Assembly: GCF_000517405.1 (NCBI RefSeq)
Contig: NZ_CP006568.1
Coordinates: 806,001 to 870,000 of the forward strand
Direction of reading: 5' to 3'
DNA: 64,000 bases
Origin: Candidatus Sodalis pierantonius str. SOPE
GTDB lineage: Bacteria > Pseudomonadota > Gammaproteobacteria > Enterobacterales > Enterobacteriaceae
The notes under the pieces are model-generated. The model was not told the origin of the DNA and searched no databases. It was given only the letters and a program-made list of their open reading frames with translations. A program made the position numbers and the translations under genes. Position 1 is the first letter of the stretch; each line of letters opens with the position of its first letter. Shown here piece after piece: positions 9,601 to 20,719 of this stretch.

Positions 9601-10527
9601 GGGTCTTCCCCTGTTGTGGTGGCTAAGGGCATTATGATGGCAGTCTTGATTTTTGAGGAGTCTGCCATGGACGAAAAGTCCCTCTATGCCCATATCCTTA
9701 ACCTGTCCGCACCGTGGCAGGTACAATCCCTTTCTCTTGATGAAAAATCTGGATCAGTGACGGTAATTGTCGGCATTGCCGAGTACACACAACTGGCCTG
9801 CCCAACCTGCGGTAAATCCTGCTCCATACATGATCACCGGCGTCGTAAATGGCGTCACCTCGATACCTGTCAGTTCACCACGCTGGTTGAGGCTGATGTC
9901 CCCCGCGTTGACTGCCCCTAGCACGGTTGCCAGACACTGCCTGTTCCCTGGGCAGGGTCAGGCAGCCGCTACACCTTGTTGTTCGAAGCCTTTGTTCTTT
10001 CATGGCTGAAAGTCAGCACCGTGGATGCTGTCAGAAAGCAGCTCAAACTCAGTTGGAATGCCGTTGACCGCATCATGATGCGCGCAGTCAAACGAGGCTT
10101 GGCCCGGATAAAACAACCCTTATCCGCCCGTCACCTCTGCGTGGATGAAGTCGGGTTCAAAAAAGGACACCAGTACGTCACCGTTATCTCTGACAGGCAG
10201 GGACACGCTTTGCAACTGACCGACAACCGCGGTGTAGAAAGCCTTGCCAGTTATCTGCGCAGCCTGAGAGATCACCAGCTTGATGAGATAAAAACGCTGT
10301 CTATGGACATGAACATGGCCTATATCAGTGCAGCCCGCATCCATCTCCCCAATGCCGTCGATAAAATCGCTTTCGATCACTTCCATGTGGCAAAAATGTT
10401 GTGCGCCGTCGTTGATAAAACCCGTCAGGCTGAGATGAAACAGATCCCGTCGTCAGACAGGAAAGACGTCCACCGCTCAAGCTATCTATGGTTTTACAGC
10501 AAACAAAATCGCCTCGGGTGCCGGGCA
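9601..10527 (+). mobile_element. ISL3-family element, copy A, truncated
   Basis: The transposase-proximal 927 bp of an ISL3 element. It begins GGGTCTTCCCCTGTTGTGG, the same terminal repeat found at the far end of copy B (50827). It stops where IS21-B has inserted (TGCTGG at 10528), and the remaining third is absent from the window. Confidence 0.9.
9667..10527 (+). pseudogene. ISL3 transposase, nonsense and truncated
   Basis: This corresponds to the first 287 codons of the 406-residue transposase at 51251-52471. The zinc-finger region is legible (CPTCGKSC ... HDHRRRKWRHLDTC), followed by the start of the DDE domain (VDEVGFKKGHQYVTVISD). A TAG at 9919-9921 replaces a GAG codon of copy B, and the 3' end is cut by IS21-B at the motif NRLGCRA. 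It cannot produce active transposase. Confidence 0.92.
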
Positions 10528-11472
10528 TGCTGGTTCCGGTCATATCCGATCACTGATTCCGATTTCACCCGATCACTAATTCTGATTTCATCCGATCACT
10601 AATTCCGGTCACCCGATCAGCGATTCCGATTCTGTCCGATCGCTCATCTTCTGTTCCGCCATACTCTGGAGACTTTTAGCTTCCGGGGGCATGGCACGTA
10701 AAAAGAAGAAAGCGAGAACGGAAATGTGCATCTATATTAATGTCTTACGTATGAAATTCGAGCAGCGTCGCTCGAATCGCACTATCGCAGCAGCGCTCGG
10801 CATAGGCTGTACTACCGTGCACGATATCCTCGTCCGATTCACGGTAGCTAACCTGGTCTGGCCATTCCCGGCGGAACTGTCCCCCGTCGACCTCGACCGC
10901 CTGCTCTATCCCGGCAAATCCGGAAAAGTTATCAATACATTACCCAGCTGGCTTGATATCGATACTGAGTTAAGCCGCAAGGGCATGACCAAGCAGCTGC
11001 TCTGGATGGAATATCAGTCCGCCGTGGGCGGTGATGTCCTCGGTTACTCACAGTTTTGTGCACTGTTCCGTGACTGGAAAAAGAAGCAGCGGCGTTCCAT
11101 GCGCATGGAGCACAAGGCTGGCGAAAAGCTCTTCATCGACTTCTGTGGCCCCACCGTACCTATCGTCAACCCTGCGACCGGTAGCGTACGCCAGGCCGCT
11201 ATCTTCGTCGCTGCCATGGGCGTGTCAGGCTATGCGTATATCGAAGCCTGCGAAGGCCAGGACATGGCATCGTGGCTCAACGCCAATAGCCGCTGCCTGC
11301 ACTTCATGGGTGGGGTTCCGGAGCTGATGATACCTGATAATCTGCGCAGTGCTGTCAGCACCTCTGACCGCTATGAGCCGGTTATAAACCAGAGCTACCA
11401 GGCGCTGGCAAATCACTATGAGACAGTGGTGCTACCGGCACGCCCGAGAAAACCGAAAGACAAGGCGAAGGC
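10528..11472 (+). mobile_element. IS21-family element, copy B, 5' part only
   Basis: The left 945 bp of the same IS21 element as copies A and C, inserted in ISL3-A. Its non-coding left end carries about five direct repeats of roughly 23 bp built on CCGATCACTGATTCCGATT, typical of IS21 termini. The element is cut by IS256-B inside istA, and the rest does not follow on the other side of IS256-B, so a deletion accompanied or followed that insertion. Confidence 0.9.
10691..11472 (+). pseudogene. istA: IS21 IstA, N-terminal part, cut by IS256
   Basis: The first 260 or so codons of IstA. They cover the N-terminal helix-turn-helix (NRTIAAALGIGCTTVHDIL) and much of the DDE core, including the FIDFCG motif with the first Asp. 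The frame is open and runs into IS256-B at KDKAKA. It lacks the final catalytic Glu region and the C-terminal domain. Unlike copy C, it has no internal stop before the break. Confidence 0.9.
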
Positions 11473-12786
11473 GAGCCTGTTTAGAAATTTGTGTATTTGC
11501 CTGATTTTGATATGTTCAATCCAACATCAAAAACAGGTTAATTTATGGACGAAAAACAGTTGCAGGCTCTGGCTAACGAACTGGCCAAAAATCTCAAAAC
11601 CCCTGAAGATCTCAATCACTTCGATCGGCTGCTGAAAAAAATCAGCGTCGAAGCAGCTCTCAATGCCGAAATGACCCATCACCTCGGCTACGATAAAAAT
11701 CAGCCTAAACCGGGGACCAACGCCCGCAACGGCTATTCCACAAAAACCGTTACCACTGGCGATGGCCCGCTGGCGCTGCGTACTCCGCGCGATCGTGACG
11801 GTTCCTTTGAACCGCAACTGGTGAAGAAGAACCAGACCCGGATTACCGGGATGGATAACCAGATTTTATCGTTGTACGCTAAAGGGATGACCACCCGCGA
11901 GATCGCCGCCGCGTTCAAAGAGCTGTATGACGCCGATGTCTCGCCGGCGCTGGTCTCAAAGGTCACCGATGCGGTCATGGAGCAGGTTGTCGAATGGCAA
12001 AACCGGCCTCTGGATGCAGTCTATCCCATTGTTTATCTTGACTGTATCGTTCTAAAAGTCCGGCAGGACAGCCGCATCATCAACAAATCTGTGTTCCTGG
12101 CGCTGGGCATCAACATCGAAGGCCAGAAAGAGTTTCTAGGTATGTGGCTGGCCGAAAATGAAGGCGCAAAGTTCTGGCTGAACGTGCTGACAGAGCTGAA
12201 AAACCGCGGCCTGAACGATATCCTTATCGCCTGCGTAGACGAGCTGAAAGGTTTCCCTGACGCTATTAACGCGGTGTATCCGGAGGCGCGGTTCCAGCTG
12301 TGTATCGTGCATATGGTGCGCAACAGCCTGCGGTTCGTCTCCTGGAAGGACTACAAGGCCGTCACCCGCGACCTGAAAGCTATCTATCAGGCCCCTCGGA
12401 AGAAGCCGGCTTGCAGGCGCTGGAAGCGTTCTCCAGTGCCTGGGACATCCGCTACCCGCAAATAAGTCGAAGCTGGCAGGCAAACTGGGCCAATCTGGCC
12501 ACGTTCTTTGCCTACCCAACGAACATCCGCAAGGTGATCTACACGACCAACGCCATCGAGTTGTTAAACAGCGTGATCCGGCATGCCATCAAAAAGCGCA
12601 AGGTGTTCCCGACCGACGACGCAGTGAAAAAGGTGGTGTGGCTGGCGATACAGGCGGCCTCACAGAAATGGACAATGCCTTTGAGGGACTGGCGCATGGC
12701 AATGAGCCGCTTTATTATCGAGTTCGGTGACCGCCTGGACGGTCACTTCTGAGAAAAGGCATTTACACAGAATCCGGTACGGGCTC
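11473..12786 (+). mobile_element. IS256-family element, copy B
   Basis: A full-length IS256 copy (1314 bp) from GAGCCTGTTTAGAA to ...GAATCCGGTACGGGCTC. Its right end is of the second type seen in the window (GAGCCCGTACCGG read inward), shared with copy D but not with A and C. The left flank is IS21 istA and the right flank is unrelated, with no target duplication. Confidence 0.9.
11545..12752 (+). pseudogene. IS256 transposase, one-base deletion
   Basis: The same 402-residue transposase as copies A and C, but near 12392 the sequence reads CCCCTCGGAAG where the intact copies have CCCCTACAGAAG. One base is lost, and the C-terminal third, which includes the TTNAIE-type catalytic Glu region, continues in another frame to the normal stop. 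The protein would end at about residue 306. Confidence 0.93.
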
Positions 12787-12864
12787 GCCTTTCCTGCAAA
12801 GAGCCAGCTCGCCGGACCGTGACGATAATAGACACGGCCCGGCACCCTCGCATTAAGACCGCCT

Positions 12865-12957
12865 GTCCGTCACTTTCGGCAATCAGCCGGTCCGTTGATT
12901 ATGGCAATCAATCTGTCCCTTCACCTCGACAAAAGGTCTATCCGTTAACCTCAACAA

Positions 12958-12960
<3 letters not shown>
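12865..12960. repeat. Four imperfect 25-bp tandem units next to IS256-B
   Basis: Units start at 12865, 12890, 12915 and 12940. Each opens with (G/A)TCC(G/C)TT or GTCCGTC, and three of the four end in a CAATCA-type core. The 25-bp period and position beside a deleted IS21 recall the multiple terminal repeats of IS21-type elements, but the sequence differs from the IS21 in this window. The last unit overlaps the end of the DUF2076 gene. It may be the orphan end of another element. Confidence 0.55.
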
Positions 12961-13718
<758 letters not shown>

Positions 13719-13861
13719 AAGTCAGGTTCCCATTAATGATGTGCCAAAGTGGCCGTGACGGCCTAGCGTTAAATTTAGCCTTATCCCGCCGAGGCGGAAA
13801 GGCCCCCCGCGTAAAGGTTTATGGGAAATTGTTACCAGTTGGCATCCACGGCGAACGCTAA

Positions 13862-13876
13862 CCCCCCCCCCCCCCC
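13862..13876. repeat. Homopolymer of 15 C
   Basis: A run of 15 cytosines in the 249-bp gap between the divergent DUF2076 gene and queH, about 92 bp upstream of the queH ATG. Length variation here could alter promoter spacing; this is inference only. Confidence 0.93.
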
Positions 13877-13967
13877 GACCGACGCGAGTGGGAGCAAACT
13901 GTGGTCTTTTTTGTGCTACCATTGCCGCCAATGACCGCCTATTTTGCCGCCAGAGAGAGTGTTTTTT

Positions 13968-14621
13968 ATGGCCGAATTCAACCGTCCCGTCTTAACGTTG
14001 CCCAACGGCGCCGACAAACTGCTGCTTCATTCATGCTGCGCCCCGTGCTCGGGAGAGGTCATGGAAGCGATCACCGCTTCAGGCATTGATTACACGATTT
14101 TCTTCTACAACCCCAACATTCACCCGCAGCGGGAATATCTGATCCACAAGGACGAGAATATCCGCTTCGCGCAGAAGCATAAGGTGCCGTTTGTTGATGC
14201 CGATTACGACAGCGACAATTGGTTTGCCCGTGCCAAAGGCATGGAACAGGAACCGGAGCGGGGTATCCGCTGCACCATGTGCTTCGATATGCGTTTTGAA
14301 CGTACCGCGCTCTTCGCCGCTGAAAATGGTTTCAGCGTGATTTCCAGCTCGCTCGGTATTTCCCGCTGGAAAAATATGCAGCAGATTAACGAATGCGGCA
14401 GGCGTGCCGCGGGCCATTATAACGGTATCACTTATTGGGAATATAATTGGCGTAAACAGGGCGGCTCCGCGCGAATGATTGATATCAGTAAGCGTGAGCG
14501 TTTCTATCAACAGGAATATTGCGGTTGCATTTATTCTTTGCGCGATACCAATAAACACCGTCGTTCGCAGGGCAGGGATATTATCCGTATCTGCACTAAA
14601 TATTATGGCGACGAAGAATAA
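13968..14621 (+). CDS. queH: Epoxyqueuosine reductase QueH
   Basis: QueH (formerly DUF208) carries out the last step of queuosine synthesis in tRNA, reducing epoxyqueuosine, and is unrelated in fold to QueG. The start at ATG 13968 (MAEFNRPVLTLPNGADK) follows a GAGAGAG ribosome-binding site. The 217-residue ORF holds the cysteine motifs expected for metal and cluster binding: HSCCAPCSG, RCTMCFDMR and YCGCIYSL, plus FYNPNIHP and SSLGISRWKN. It is intact, unlike most neighbours, which suggests continued selection. Confidence 0.93.
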   Translation: MAEFNRPVLTLPNGADKLLLHSCCAPCSGEVMEAITASGIDYTIFFYNPNIHPQREYLIHKDENIRFAQKHKVPFVDADYDSDNWFARAKGMEQEPERGIRCTMCFDMRFERTALFAAENGFSVISSSLGISRWKNMQQINECGRRAAGHYNGITYWEYNWRKQGGSARMIDISKRERFYQQEYCGCIYSLRDTNKHRRSQGRDIIRICTKYYGDEE

Positions 14622-15228
14622 TCTTGGTTGATGCCCTATTAACCTTGTGAAGCGGCTAAATTTATTACATTACTCGCCGATGACCCGGTGGACACATCAG
14701 ACCTGCGGCGTTGTCCGCGTGGCTCCAGCAGTGGGCCGTCGAGAAATTGCGCATTGCGCCGATGTGCGCATTTTCTCCTGGCAGCGCGCCGCTCATTCAG
14801 GCGCGTTGGCGCGGGGTAACTAAAGGCAGGCCGCCGGGCGGCAAATATCACCGGTAAAAAGCGCAGTCCCGATAGCCGGCGTGAGCGTCCGTCATGCCGG
14901 GAACCGCGCCAATCCTATTAGCGGGCGCACGATGGTAATGCGCAGCACGTTATTATAAACAGGATGTTAAAAATGTTATTTGCATGAGTGATATTGACAG
15001 GGGATGATAATAGCTGTTTAATTTTCCCTATACCGAGACGGTTTTAATGATGACACCCGCTCGCCGCTGCCGGTAAATGTCATTCATACCCTATTTAATG
15101 CATTTCATTCCCTCTTCCTGACAACTCATTCCCGTTTTGCTCCCGTTGGCGCCAAATGATCTTATAGTGCCCGCAATAACCCTTAGGGGAATAAATTCAT
15201 TTTTTGAATTGTTTATGCGAGGCAAAGC
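14622..15228. other. Gene-free stretch between queH and yhjX
   Basis: About 600 bp without a supportable gene. The first 250 bp are GC-rich and look like decayed coding sequence that I could not identify. The last 150 bp are AT-richer and probably hold the yhjX promoter. Confidence 0.5.
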
Positions 15229-16126
15229 ATGATAACGCAATCATCCCGATTCATTCGTTGGTTTACCCTGGCTGGCACCATTATTACCCAGTTTGCTCTG
15301 GGGTCGGTGTATACTTGGAGTTTGTTTAATGGTCCCCTGGCGCAGAAATTGGGTCAGCCCATTAGCCAGGTGGCTTTCGCTTTTGGCTTGCTGAGCATGG
15401 CGATGGCGGTGGCGTCGACCACCGCAGGTAAATTTCAGGAGCGCTTTGGCGTGCACAAAGTCACGATCGGCGCCGGCGTATTGCTGGGCATCGGACTTTG
15501 CCTGACCGGGTGGTCCAATTCCATTATCATGCTTTGGCTGTGCGCCGGAATTTTAGTCGGACTAGCGGACGATATCGGGTATCTGTTGACGTTGTCTAAC
15601 TGTGTTAAATGGTTTCCCGAACGCAAGGGCCTGATTTCTGCCTGCGCTATTGGCGCCTATGGGTTGGGCAGTCTGGGCTTCAAATACATCAACAGCCAGC
15701 TGCTGGACCGCTATAGTCTGCCGTTGACGTTTGCATTATGGGGCGGTATCGCAGTGATAATGGTCGTGGCCGGCGCTCTTATGATGAAAGACGCGCCGCG
15801 CCAGGAAGTCCGGCAGCGTGCCGGGGTCCGGGATTACACCTTGGCCGAATCCATGCGTATGCCGCAATATTGGTTATTGGCGCTGATGTTTGTTACCGCC
15901 TGTATGAGCGGGTTATATGTTATCGGCGTTGCCAAAGATATCGGCGAGAATCTGGTCCATTTATCGACGGCGGTGGCGGCCAATGCGGTCACTATTATTG
16001 CCGTCGCCAATCTTAGCGGGCGCCTGGTGCTGGGCGTCCTGTCCGATAAAATGTCCCGCCTTCGGTTCGTCTCACTGGCCCAGGTCATCGCCATGGCGGG
16101 GATGAGCATGCTGTTATTCGTTCATC

Positions 16127-17181
16127 CGCTTTGTTGAATAAATCCGAAATTTGTGACGACTTCCTCCCTATCAGGGCGATTGTTACATGATGCGGACGCT
16201 GTTTGGCATTCCTAACAGCGTGATCCGGTTAAGCGCTTTGACCATTGCCATAGCCTCACCTACCTGCGCGTCATAGTCATGCAGACTCAGATGACCACCC
16301 AGAAGTGTTTTAAACCGGAACATGGCCGTTTCAGCCAGTGAACGCCGGTGATAACCTACTTTCTTTTTCCAGGTATCGTTATTGCCGCTCAGATGCTGAT
16401 TTGCCACCGCATGGTTACGCTCATGGTATCGAGCTGGCCAATATTGCGCACCACTTCGCGGTGGGATAAGCGGCTTTATTTTTTTCCTCAGCAGAGCATC
16501 ATGACAGTAACGCGTATCGTAAGCACTGTCAGCCGACGCTTCCCTGATTTTCCGGTGGGTTTGGTTAATCAGCCCGGGCAGCGCCTGCGCATCTGTCGTA
16601 CCACTTAGCGATAAATCGGCACAGATAATTTCATGTGTCGCGCTATCTACTGCCAGATGAAGCTTGCGCCATACTCTGCGCCTCTCAGCCCCATGCTGCC
16701 TGACTTTCCATTCGCCTTCGCCGAAGATTTTCAGGCCGGTGCCATCGATGACCAGGTGTGAGATTTCGCCGCGGGTTGGCGTTTTTATGCTGATGTCGAC
16801 GGTTTTTGCTCGTCGGCTGACCAGAGAGTAATCTGGGCAGCGCAGCGACAGCCCCATCAGTTTAAAAATCGCGTCAACGAAACCCTGTAACGCCCGGAGC
16901 GAAAGGTTAAACACGCGCTTTATCATCAGAACCGTGGTAATGGCCATATCGGTGTAGTGAAGCGGCCGGCCACGATGTTCAGGTGGTGTACTCTCAGTCC
17001 ATGCAGCAATGGCAGACTCATCAAGCCATACTGTCAGGTCCCCCCGCTGCCTGAGCGCATTGTTGTATGCGGGCCAATTGGTGATTTTAAACTTTTGCTT
17101 TGCCATGGGGACCTGATGTTGAAACGAATGTAGTGATCAGAGCCGCCAGTCACCTAAAAGTTCGATTTATTCAACAAAGCC
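16127..17181 (-). mobile_element. IS5-family (IS903-like) element, copy A
   Basis: A 1055-bp element with terminal repeats of the type GGCTTTGTTGAATAAATC and a 9-bp target duplication, TCGTTCATC, at 16118-16126 and 17182-17190. Terminal sequence, length and duplication size all fit the IS903 group of IS5. Confidence 0.97.
16183..17106 (-). CDS. IS903-like transposase
   Basis: An intact 307-residue IS5-family transposase starting MAKQKFKITNWPAYN. The DDE motifs can be placed at HLVIDGTGLKIFGEGEW (first Asp), ASADSAYDTRYCH (second Asp) and the YHRRSLAETAMFRFK segment with the Y-(2)-R-(3)-E signature. It is nearly identical to the copies at 44403, 46224 and 62013. All four copies are open, so this is probably an active family. 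Confidence 0.95.
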   Translation of the reverse strand: MAKQKFKITNWPAYNNALRQRGDLTVWLDESAIAAWTESTPPEHRGRPLHYTDMAITTVLMIKRVFNLSLRALQGFVDAIFKLMGLSLRCPDYSLVSRRAKTVDISIKTPTRGEISHLVIDGTGLKIFGEGEWKVRQHGAERRRVWRKLHLAVDSATHEIICADLSLSGTTDAQALPGLINQTHRKIREASADSAYDTRYCHDALLRKKIKPLIPPRSGAQYWPARYHERNHAVANQHLSGNNDTWKKKVGYHRRSLAETAMFRFKTLLGGHLSLHDYDAQVGEAMAMVKALNRITLLGMPNSVRIM

Positions 17182-17518
17182 TCGTTCATCTTAACGAGAC
17201 ACTGTTCTTTATCTCACTGGCCTGCGTGGCGTTCAGTTTTGGTGGGACCATTACGGTATACCCGTCGCTGGTCAGCGATTTCTTCGGACTGAATAATCTA
17301 ACCAAGAATTACGGTATTATTTATCTGGGTTTCGGCGTGGGTAGCATTATCGGCTCCCTTGTGGCGTCGCTGTTCGGCGGATTTATGGTGACGTTCCAAC
17401 GGATAGCGGCTCTGCTGGTGATCGCGTTGATGATTTCGCTGACCCTGCGCCAGCCGGGGGCTGTCGATAAGCGCGGCTACCTTTTAGGGCATGCCCACGG
17501 CGAATAACAACCTGCCCC

Positions 17519-17690
17519 GGCCTCCGGTCGGCGGGCTTTTGCCATTATCGCCGGTCTTGGCATGCGCCGCGCCATTATCGCAGGCCTTGGTCCGCACTGC
17601 GCCGTTACGGCTGGCCTTGGCTTGCGCCGTGCCGTTACCACCGACCTCGTCTTGCCCCAAGCCGCCGGCGCCGGCTGGGGCTGAGCGCCT
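17519..17690. repeat. Imperfect tandem repeat of about 30 bp, GC-rich
   Basis: Four or five degenerate units built on GCGCC(G/A)TTA(T/C)CG followed by CTTGGC-type cores lie between yhjX and the Rieske gene. They may be a decayed repetitive intergenic element, and no function is visible. Confidence 0.5.
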
Positions 17691-17765
17691 TTTATCAATT
17701 TGCTGCTAGGCTTACTGATAGTGCTTTAAACAGTAAGGTTTTATAAAATTAGTAAGGAGCCTATC

Positions 17766-19314
17766 GTGGCCTATGAGCAAATAATGCCGTTATCCTCCCT
17801 GTCGCAAATGACTCCTTGCAAAATAACCGTCGGAAAGACCGATATACTGGTAATCCGCCGCGGTGAAGAGGTCTATGCCCTGGAAGCCACCTGCCCGCAC
17901 TCCGGCGCGCCGCTGGAAAAGGGGGCGCTGTGCGAAGACAAACTGGTCTGCCCGTGGCATAAATCGGTGTTCGCCATCACTGAAAGTCGCCCGGGCTCTC
18001 TGCTGGAACCGCCCTCACTGCGGGCACTGAAACGCTTCCCGGTGAAGGTGGAGCAAGATGCCGTCTGGATCGACCCGCAACCGCTTGACGAAGCCACTCC
18101 CTTGCAGGCGGCGGATAAACAGCCTACCTATGTGGTATTGGGCCCCGGCGCCGGCGGTAGCGCGGCGATAAAAGCGCTGCGTGAGAATGGTTTTACCGGC
18201 AGGCTGGTGGTGGTTGAACGTGAAAAACAGGCCCCCTACGATCGTACCGCGCTATCGAAATTTGTGCCGCAGGGCGATATGGATATCCACGACGTGCCCT
18301 CCCTGCTGCCGGAATCCTACTATCAGCAACAACAGATAGAGCGCATCAATGGCAATGTGGAAGAACTGGACAACCAGCGCCATCGTTTACGTCTGGAAGA
18401 CGGTAAGACCCTTTCCTATGATCGTTTACTGTTAGCCACCGGCGCCACGCCGCCGCGCCGGACCTGCCTGGCAAAGCGCTACGCGGCGTGGAGGTATTGC
18501 GCAGCTGGGAACAGGCGGCGACGCTGGTTGCCACCGTCGAGCGGGAGCACCGGCTGGTCATTATCGGCAATAGCTTTATCGGTATGGAGGTGGCGGCGGC
18601 GCTGCGTAAACAAGCCGTAGAGGTCACGGTCGTTTCGCCCCATCCTTTACCGTTTGAAAAACAATTCGGTACCGAGTTGGGCCGCTTTTTCCGCCGCCGT
18701 CACCAGGAGAAAGGCGTCACCTTTGTCGACGGCGATCCGGCCGCTTTTGAAGGGGAAAAAGCGTCAGCGCGGTGACACTGAAAGACGGCCGACGTATTGA
18801 TGCGACGCTGGTTCTGCTGGCGACGGGCGTGGCGCCGGCGACTCGATTCATCCACGATCTGCCGCTCAATGACGACGGCAGCCTGACCGTTGACCGGACG
18901 ATGAAGGTGTCCGCAGACATTTATGCCATCGGTGACATCGTAACGTTCCCGCTGGACGGCAATCCTACCCGCATTGAACACTGGCGCGTGGCGCAGCAGC
19001 ACGGACGTGTCGCCGCCGGTGCGATGATGGATAAGCCACACCCCTATGATGCCGTACCCTTTTTTTGGACCCAGCATTACGGCGTTCGCTATGAATATTT
19101 GGGCCATGCCGCTAAATGGGATCAGCAGGAAATTATCGGCTCGCCGGATGAGGATAACTTCGTCTCGCTGTATGGCCTGAAAGGAAATCTGGTGACGGTC
19201 GTGGCGGTCGGCCGGATGCGCACGACCGGCGTGCTATTGATTAAAATGGGCGAAAAACTCGGTTTTACCGAGGCGCAGCGCATCGTCGCCGACACCCACG
19301 AAGCGGAAAGTTGA
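17766..19314 (+). pseudogene. Rieske/FAD-dependent reductase (AIFM3-like), two frameshifts
   Basis: An N-terminal Rieske [2Fe-2S] domain (about residues 1-110) has both ligand motifs, CPHSGAPL and CPWHKSVF. It is followed by a pyridine-nucleotide disulphide-type FAD/NAD reductase (VVLGPGAGGSAAIKALRENG, YDRTALSK, LLLATGATPP, then VIIGNSFIGMEVAAAL and IYAIGDI). This architecture is that of AIFM3-like ferredoxin reductases; the substrate is unknown. Frame breaks occur near 18455 (after ATGATPP) and near 18762 (after EGEKAS). A whole protein would be about 515 residues. The ribosome-binding site AAGGAG precedes the start. Confidence 0.88.
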
Positions 19315-19539
19315 CCGCGCGCCGGCGCCGTAGCGGCAATGCCCGCGGCCTTCGCGGCGCCGATTCCCTTTACCGTAGCGCAAAATTTTGCCGGCAAACA
19401 TGTGCGCCGCCATAGGTCGATGATATGATGCGCTGCCGGCACGCAACGGGGCGGCGACTCTCCGCCTCATCCTGCTCCGGCCCAGGGACGATGAACGTTC
19501 TCGTCCGCTATTTCAGGTAAGGAAAAGGACAGACAGGCA

Positions 19540-20064
19540 ATGACACAGCCCCTATTTATGGTTGGTGCGCGCGGATGCGGCAAGACCACGGTGGGTCAGG
19601 CATTAGCGCGGGTATTGGGATATGCATTTACCGATACCGACGAGATGTTGTGGCGGTCTACCGGCAAGACTGTGGCAGAGATCGTCGCTGACGAAGGCTG
19701 GGCGGGCTTTCGGGCAAGGGAGAGCGAAATCCTGACAAGCGTTATGCAAGGGCAAACCGTGGTGGCCACGGGCGGCGGTATTATTTTATCGGCGGCTAAC
19801 CGACATTTCATGCGCGCGCGCGGCACCGTGGTGTATCTGCACGTGTCGGCGCAGGAGCTTGCGCACCGTCTACAGGCGTACCCCGATGAGGAGCAGCGGC
19901 CCAGTTTGACGGGGAAACCGATGATTGAAGAAATCGCCGACGTGCTCGCCGCACGTGAAAAACTCTATCAAGAAGCGGCACACCACATATTGGACGCCAG
20001 TCAGGCGCCGGACGATGTGGTCTACGCCATTTTACAACAGCTCTATCCCAGCGCGGCGAGTTGA
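19540..20064 (+). CDS. aroL: Shikimate kinase II
   Basis: This enzyme phosphorylates shikimate at the 3-OH in the aromatic amino acid pathway. The 174-residue ORF has the Walker A motif GARGCGKTT, the DTDEML shikimate-binding Asp pair, the GGGIIL loop and the lid RPSLTGKP. The start follows a GGAAAAGGA ribosome-binding site. The neighbour yaiA follows as in E. coli, and I could not see clear TyrR boxes upstream. It is intact. Confidence 0.95.
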   Translation: MTQPLFMVGARGCGKTTVGQALARVLGYAFTDTDEMLWRSTGKTVAEIVADEGWAGFRARESEILTSVMQGQTVVATGGGIILSAANRHFMRARGTVVYLHVSAQELAHRLQAYPDEEQRPSLTGKPMIEEIADVLAAREKLYQEAAHHILDASQAPDDVVYAILQQLYPSAAS

Positions 20065-20173
20065 TAATCGGGCGACTTGGGGAGGCGTGATGAGAGGTTA
20101 ATCGCTTCAGCCGACGAGGCGCGGGGTGTTGGCTATACTTACCTTACGTGAGCACAACTATAAGGAAGTAACT

Positions 20174-20365
20174 ATGGCAAGCAAACCTCCCTATCCGCGC
20201 GAAGCGCACATCGTTAAAAAAGAGAAGGGGCCGGCCGGCAAGAGCAAAACCGTCTATGAGTTGCGTGCCGACCATCCCCATCCCAATACCCTTATCAGTG
20301 AACACGACACTGAGCAAGAAGCGCTGGATTCCAAAGAGCGCTATGAGGATGAAAGCAAAAGCTGA
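20174..20365 (+). CDS. yaiA: YaiA family small protein
   Basis: A 63-residue protein matching E. coli YaiA throughout: KPPYPREAHIVKKEKG, YELRADHPHPNTLISEHDTEQEALDSKERYED. Its function is unknown. The ATG at 20174 follows AAGGAAG, which decides it over the in-frame start further upstream. It lies downstream of aroL as in E. coli, but aroM, which would come next, is missing. Confidence 0.92.
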   Translation: MASKPPYPREAHIVKKEKGPAGKSKTVYELRADHPHPNTLISEHDTEQEALDSKERYEDESKS

Positions 20366-20373
20366 TCTTCCGG

Positions 20374-20399
20374 CGGCAGGACCTCGCGTCCTGCCGTTT
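20374..20399 (+). terminator. Terminator after yaiA
   Basis: A 9-bp perfect stem (CGGCAGGAC / GTCCTGCCG) with a short loop, followed by TTTCT, starts 9 bp after the yaiA stop codon. Confidence 0.75.
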
Positions 20400-20719
20400 C
20401 TACACGCTTTCCACCGTCGCGCATCACGCTTTGTCACATCATCGGCGTAAAAGATAATTCATGCTACTCTGCTGCCGTCATGGCCCAATAGGGTCAAGTG
20501 GTTGAGAATGAAGCGTATTGCTCGCGCGCGGGTCGTTATCGTTAAGATCAACACGATAGTGTTTAAATTTCTAATTAATAGCGATAAACCGATATGTGTG
20601 AGGCAGCCGGCGCACCGCGGACGGGGCGCGCAAACCGGTGAAATATTGTCTTGACGCCGACGCGCAGGCGATGAATGATAAAAACTCCGACATCAGTTCA
20701 CCTGCAAAAAAATAACATT
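20400..20719. other. Gene-free stretch where aroM would be
   Basis: About 320 bp with no supportable gene. In E. coli aroM follows yaiA here. I cannot recognise any aroM relic. Confidence 0.4.

Larger units (their letters stand above)
15229..17507 (+). pseudogene. yhjX: MFS transporter YhjX, split by IS5
   Basis: YhjX is an inner-membrane 12-helix transporter of the oxalate/formate antiporter-like group; in E. coli its expression responds to pyruvate. Motifs include the first helix (TLAGTIITQFALGSVYTWSLFNG), WFPERKGLISACAIGAYGLGSLGFK and LSGRLVLGVLSDK. IS5-A interrupts it after LLFVH. Removing the IS and one 9-bp duplication (TCGTTCATC) restores the frame exactly into LNETLFFISLACVAFSFGGTI. 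The rest ends at LGHAHGE. Apart from the insertion the gene looks whole, so the loss is recent. Confidence 0.94.
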
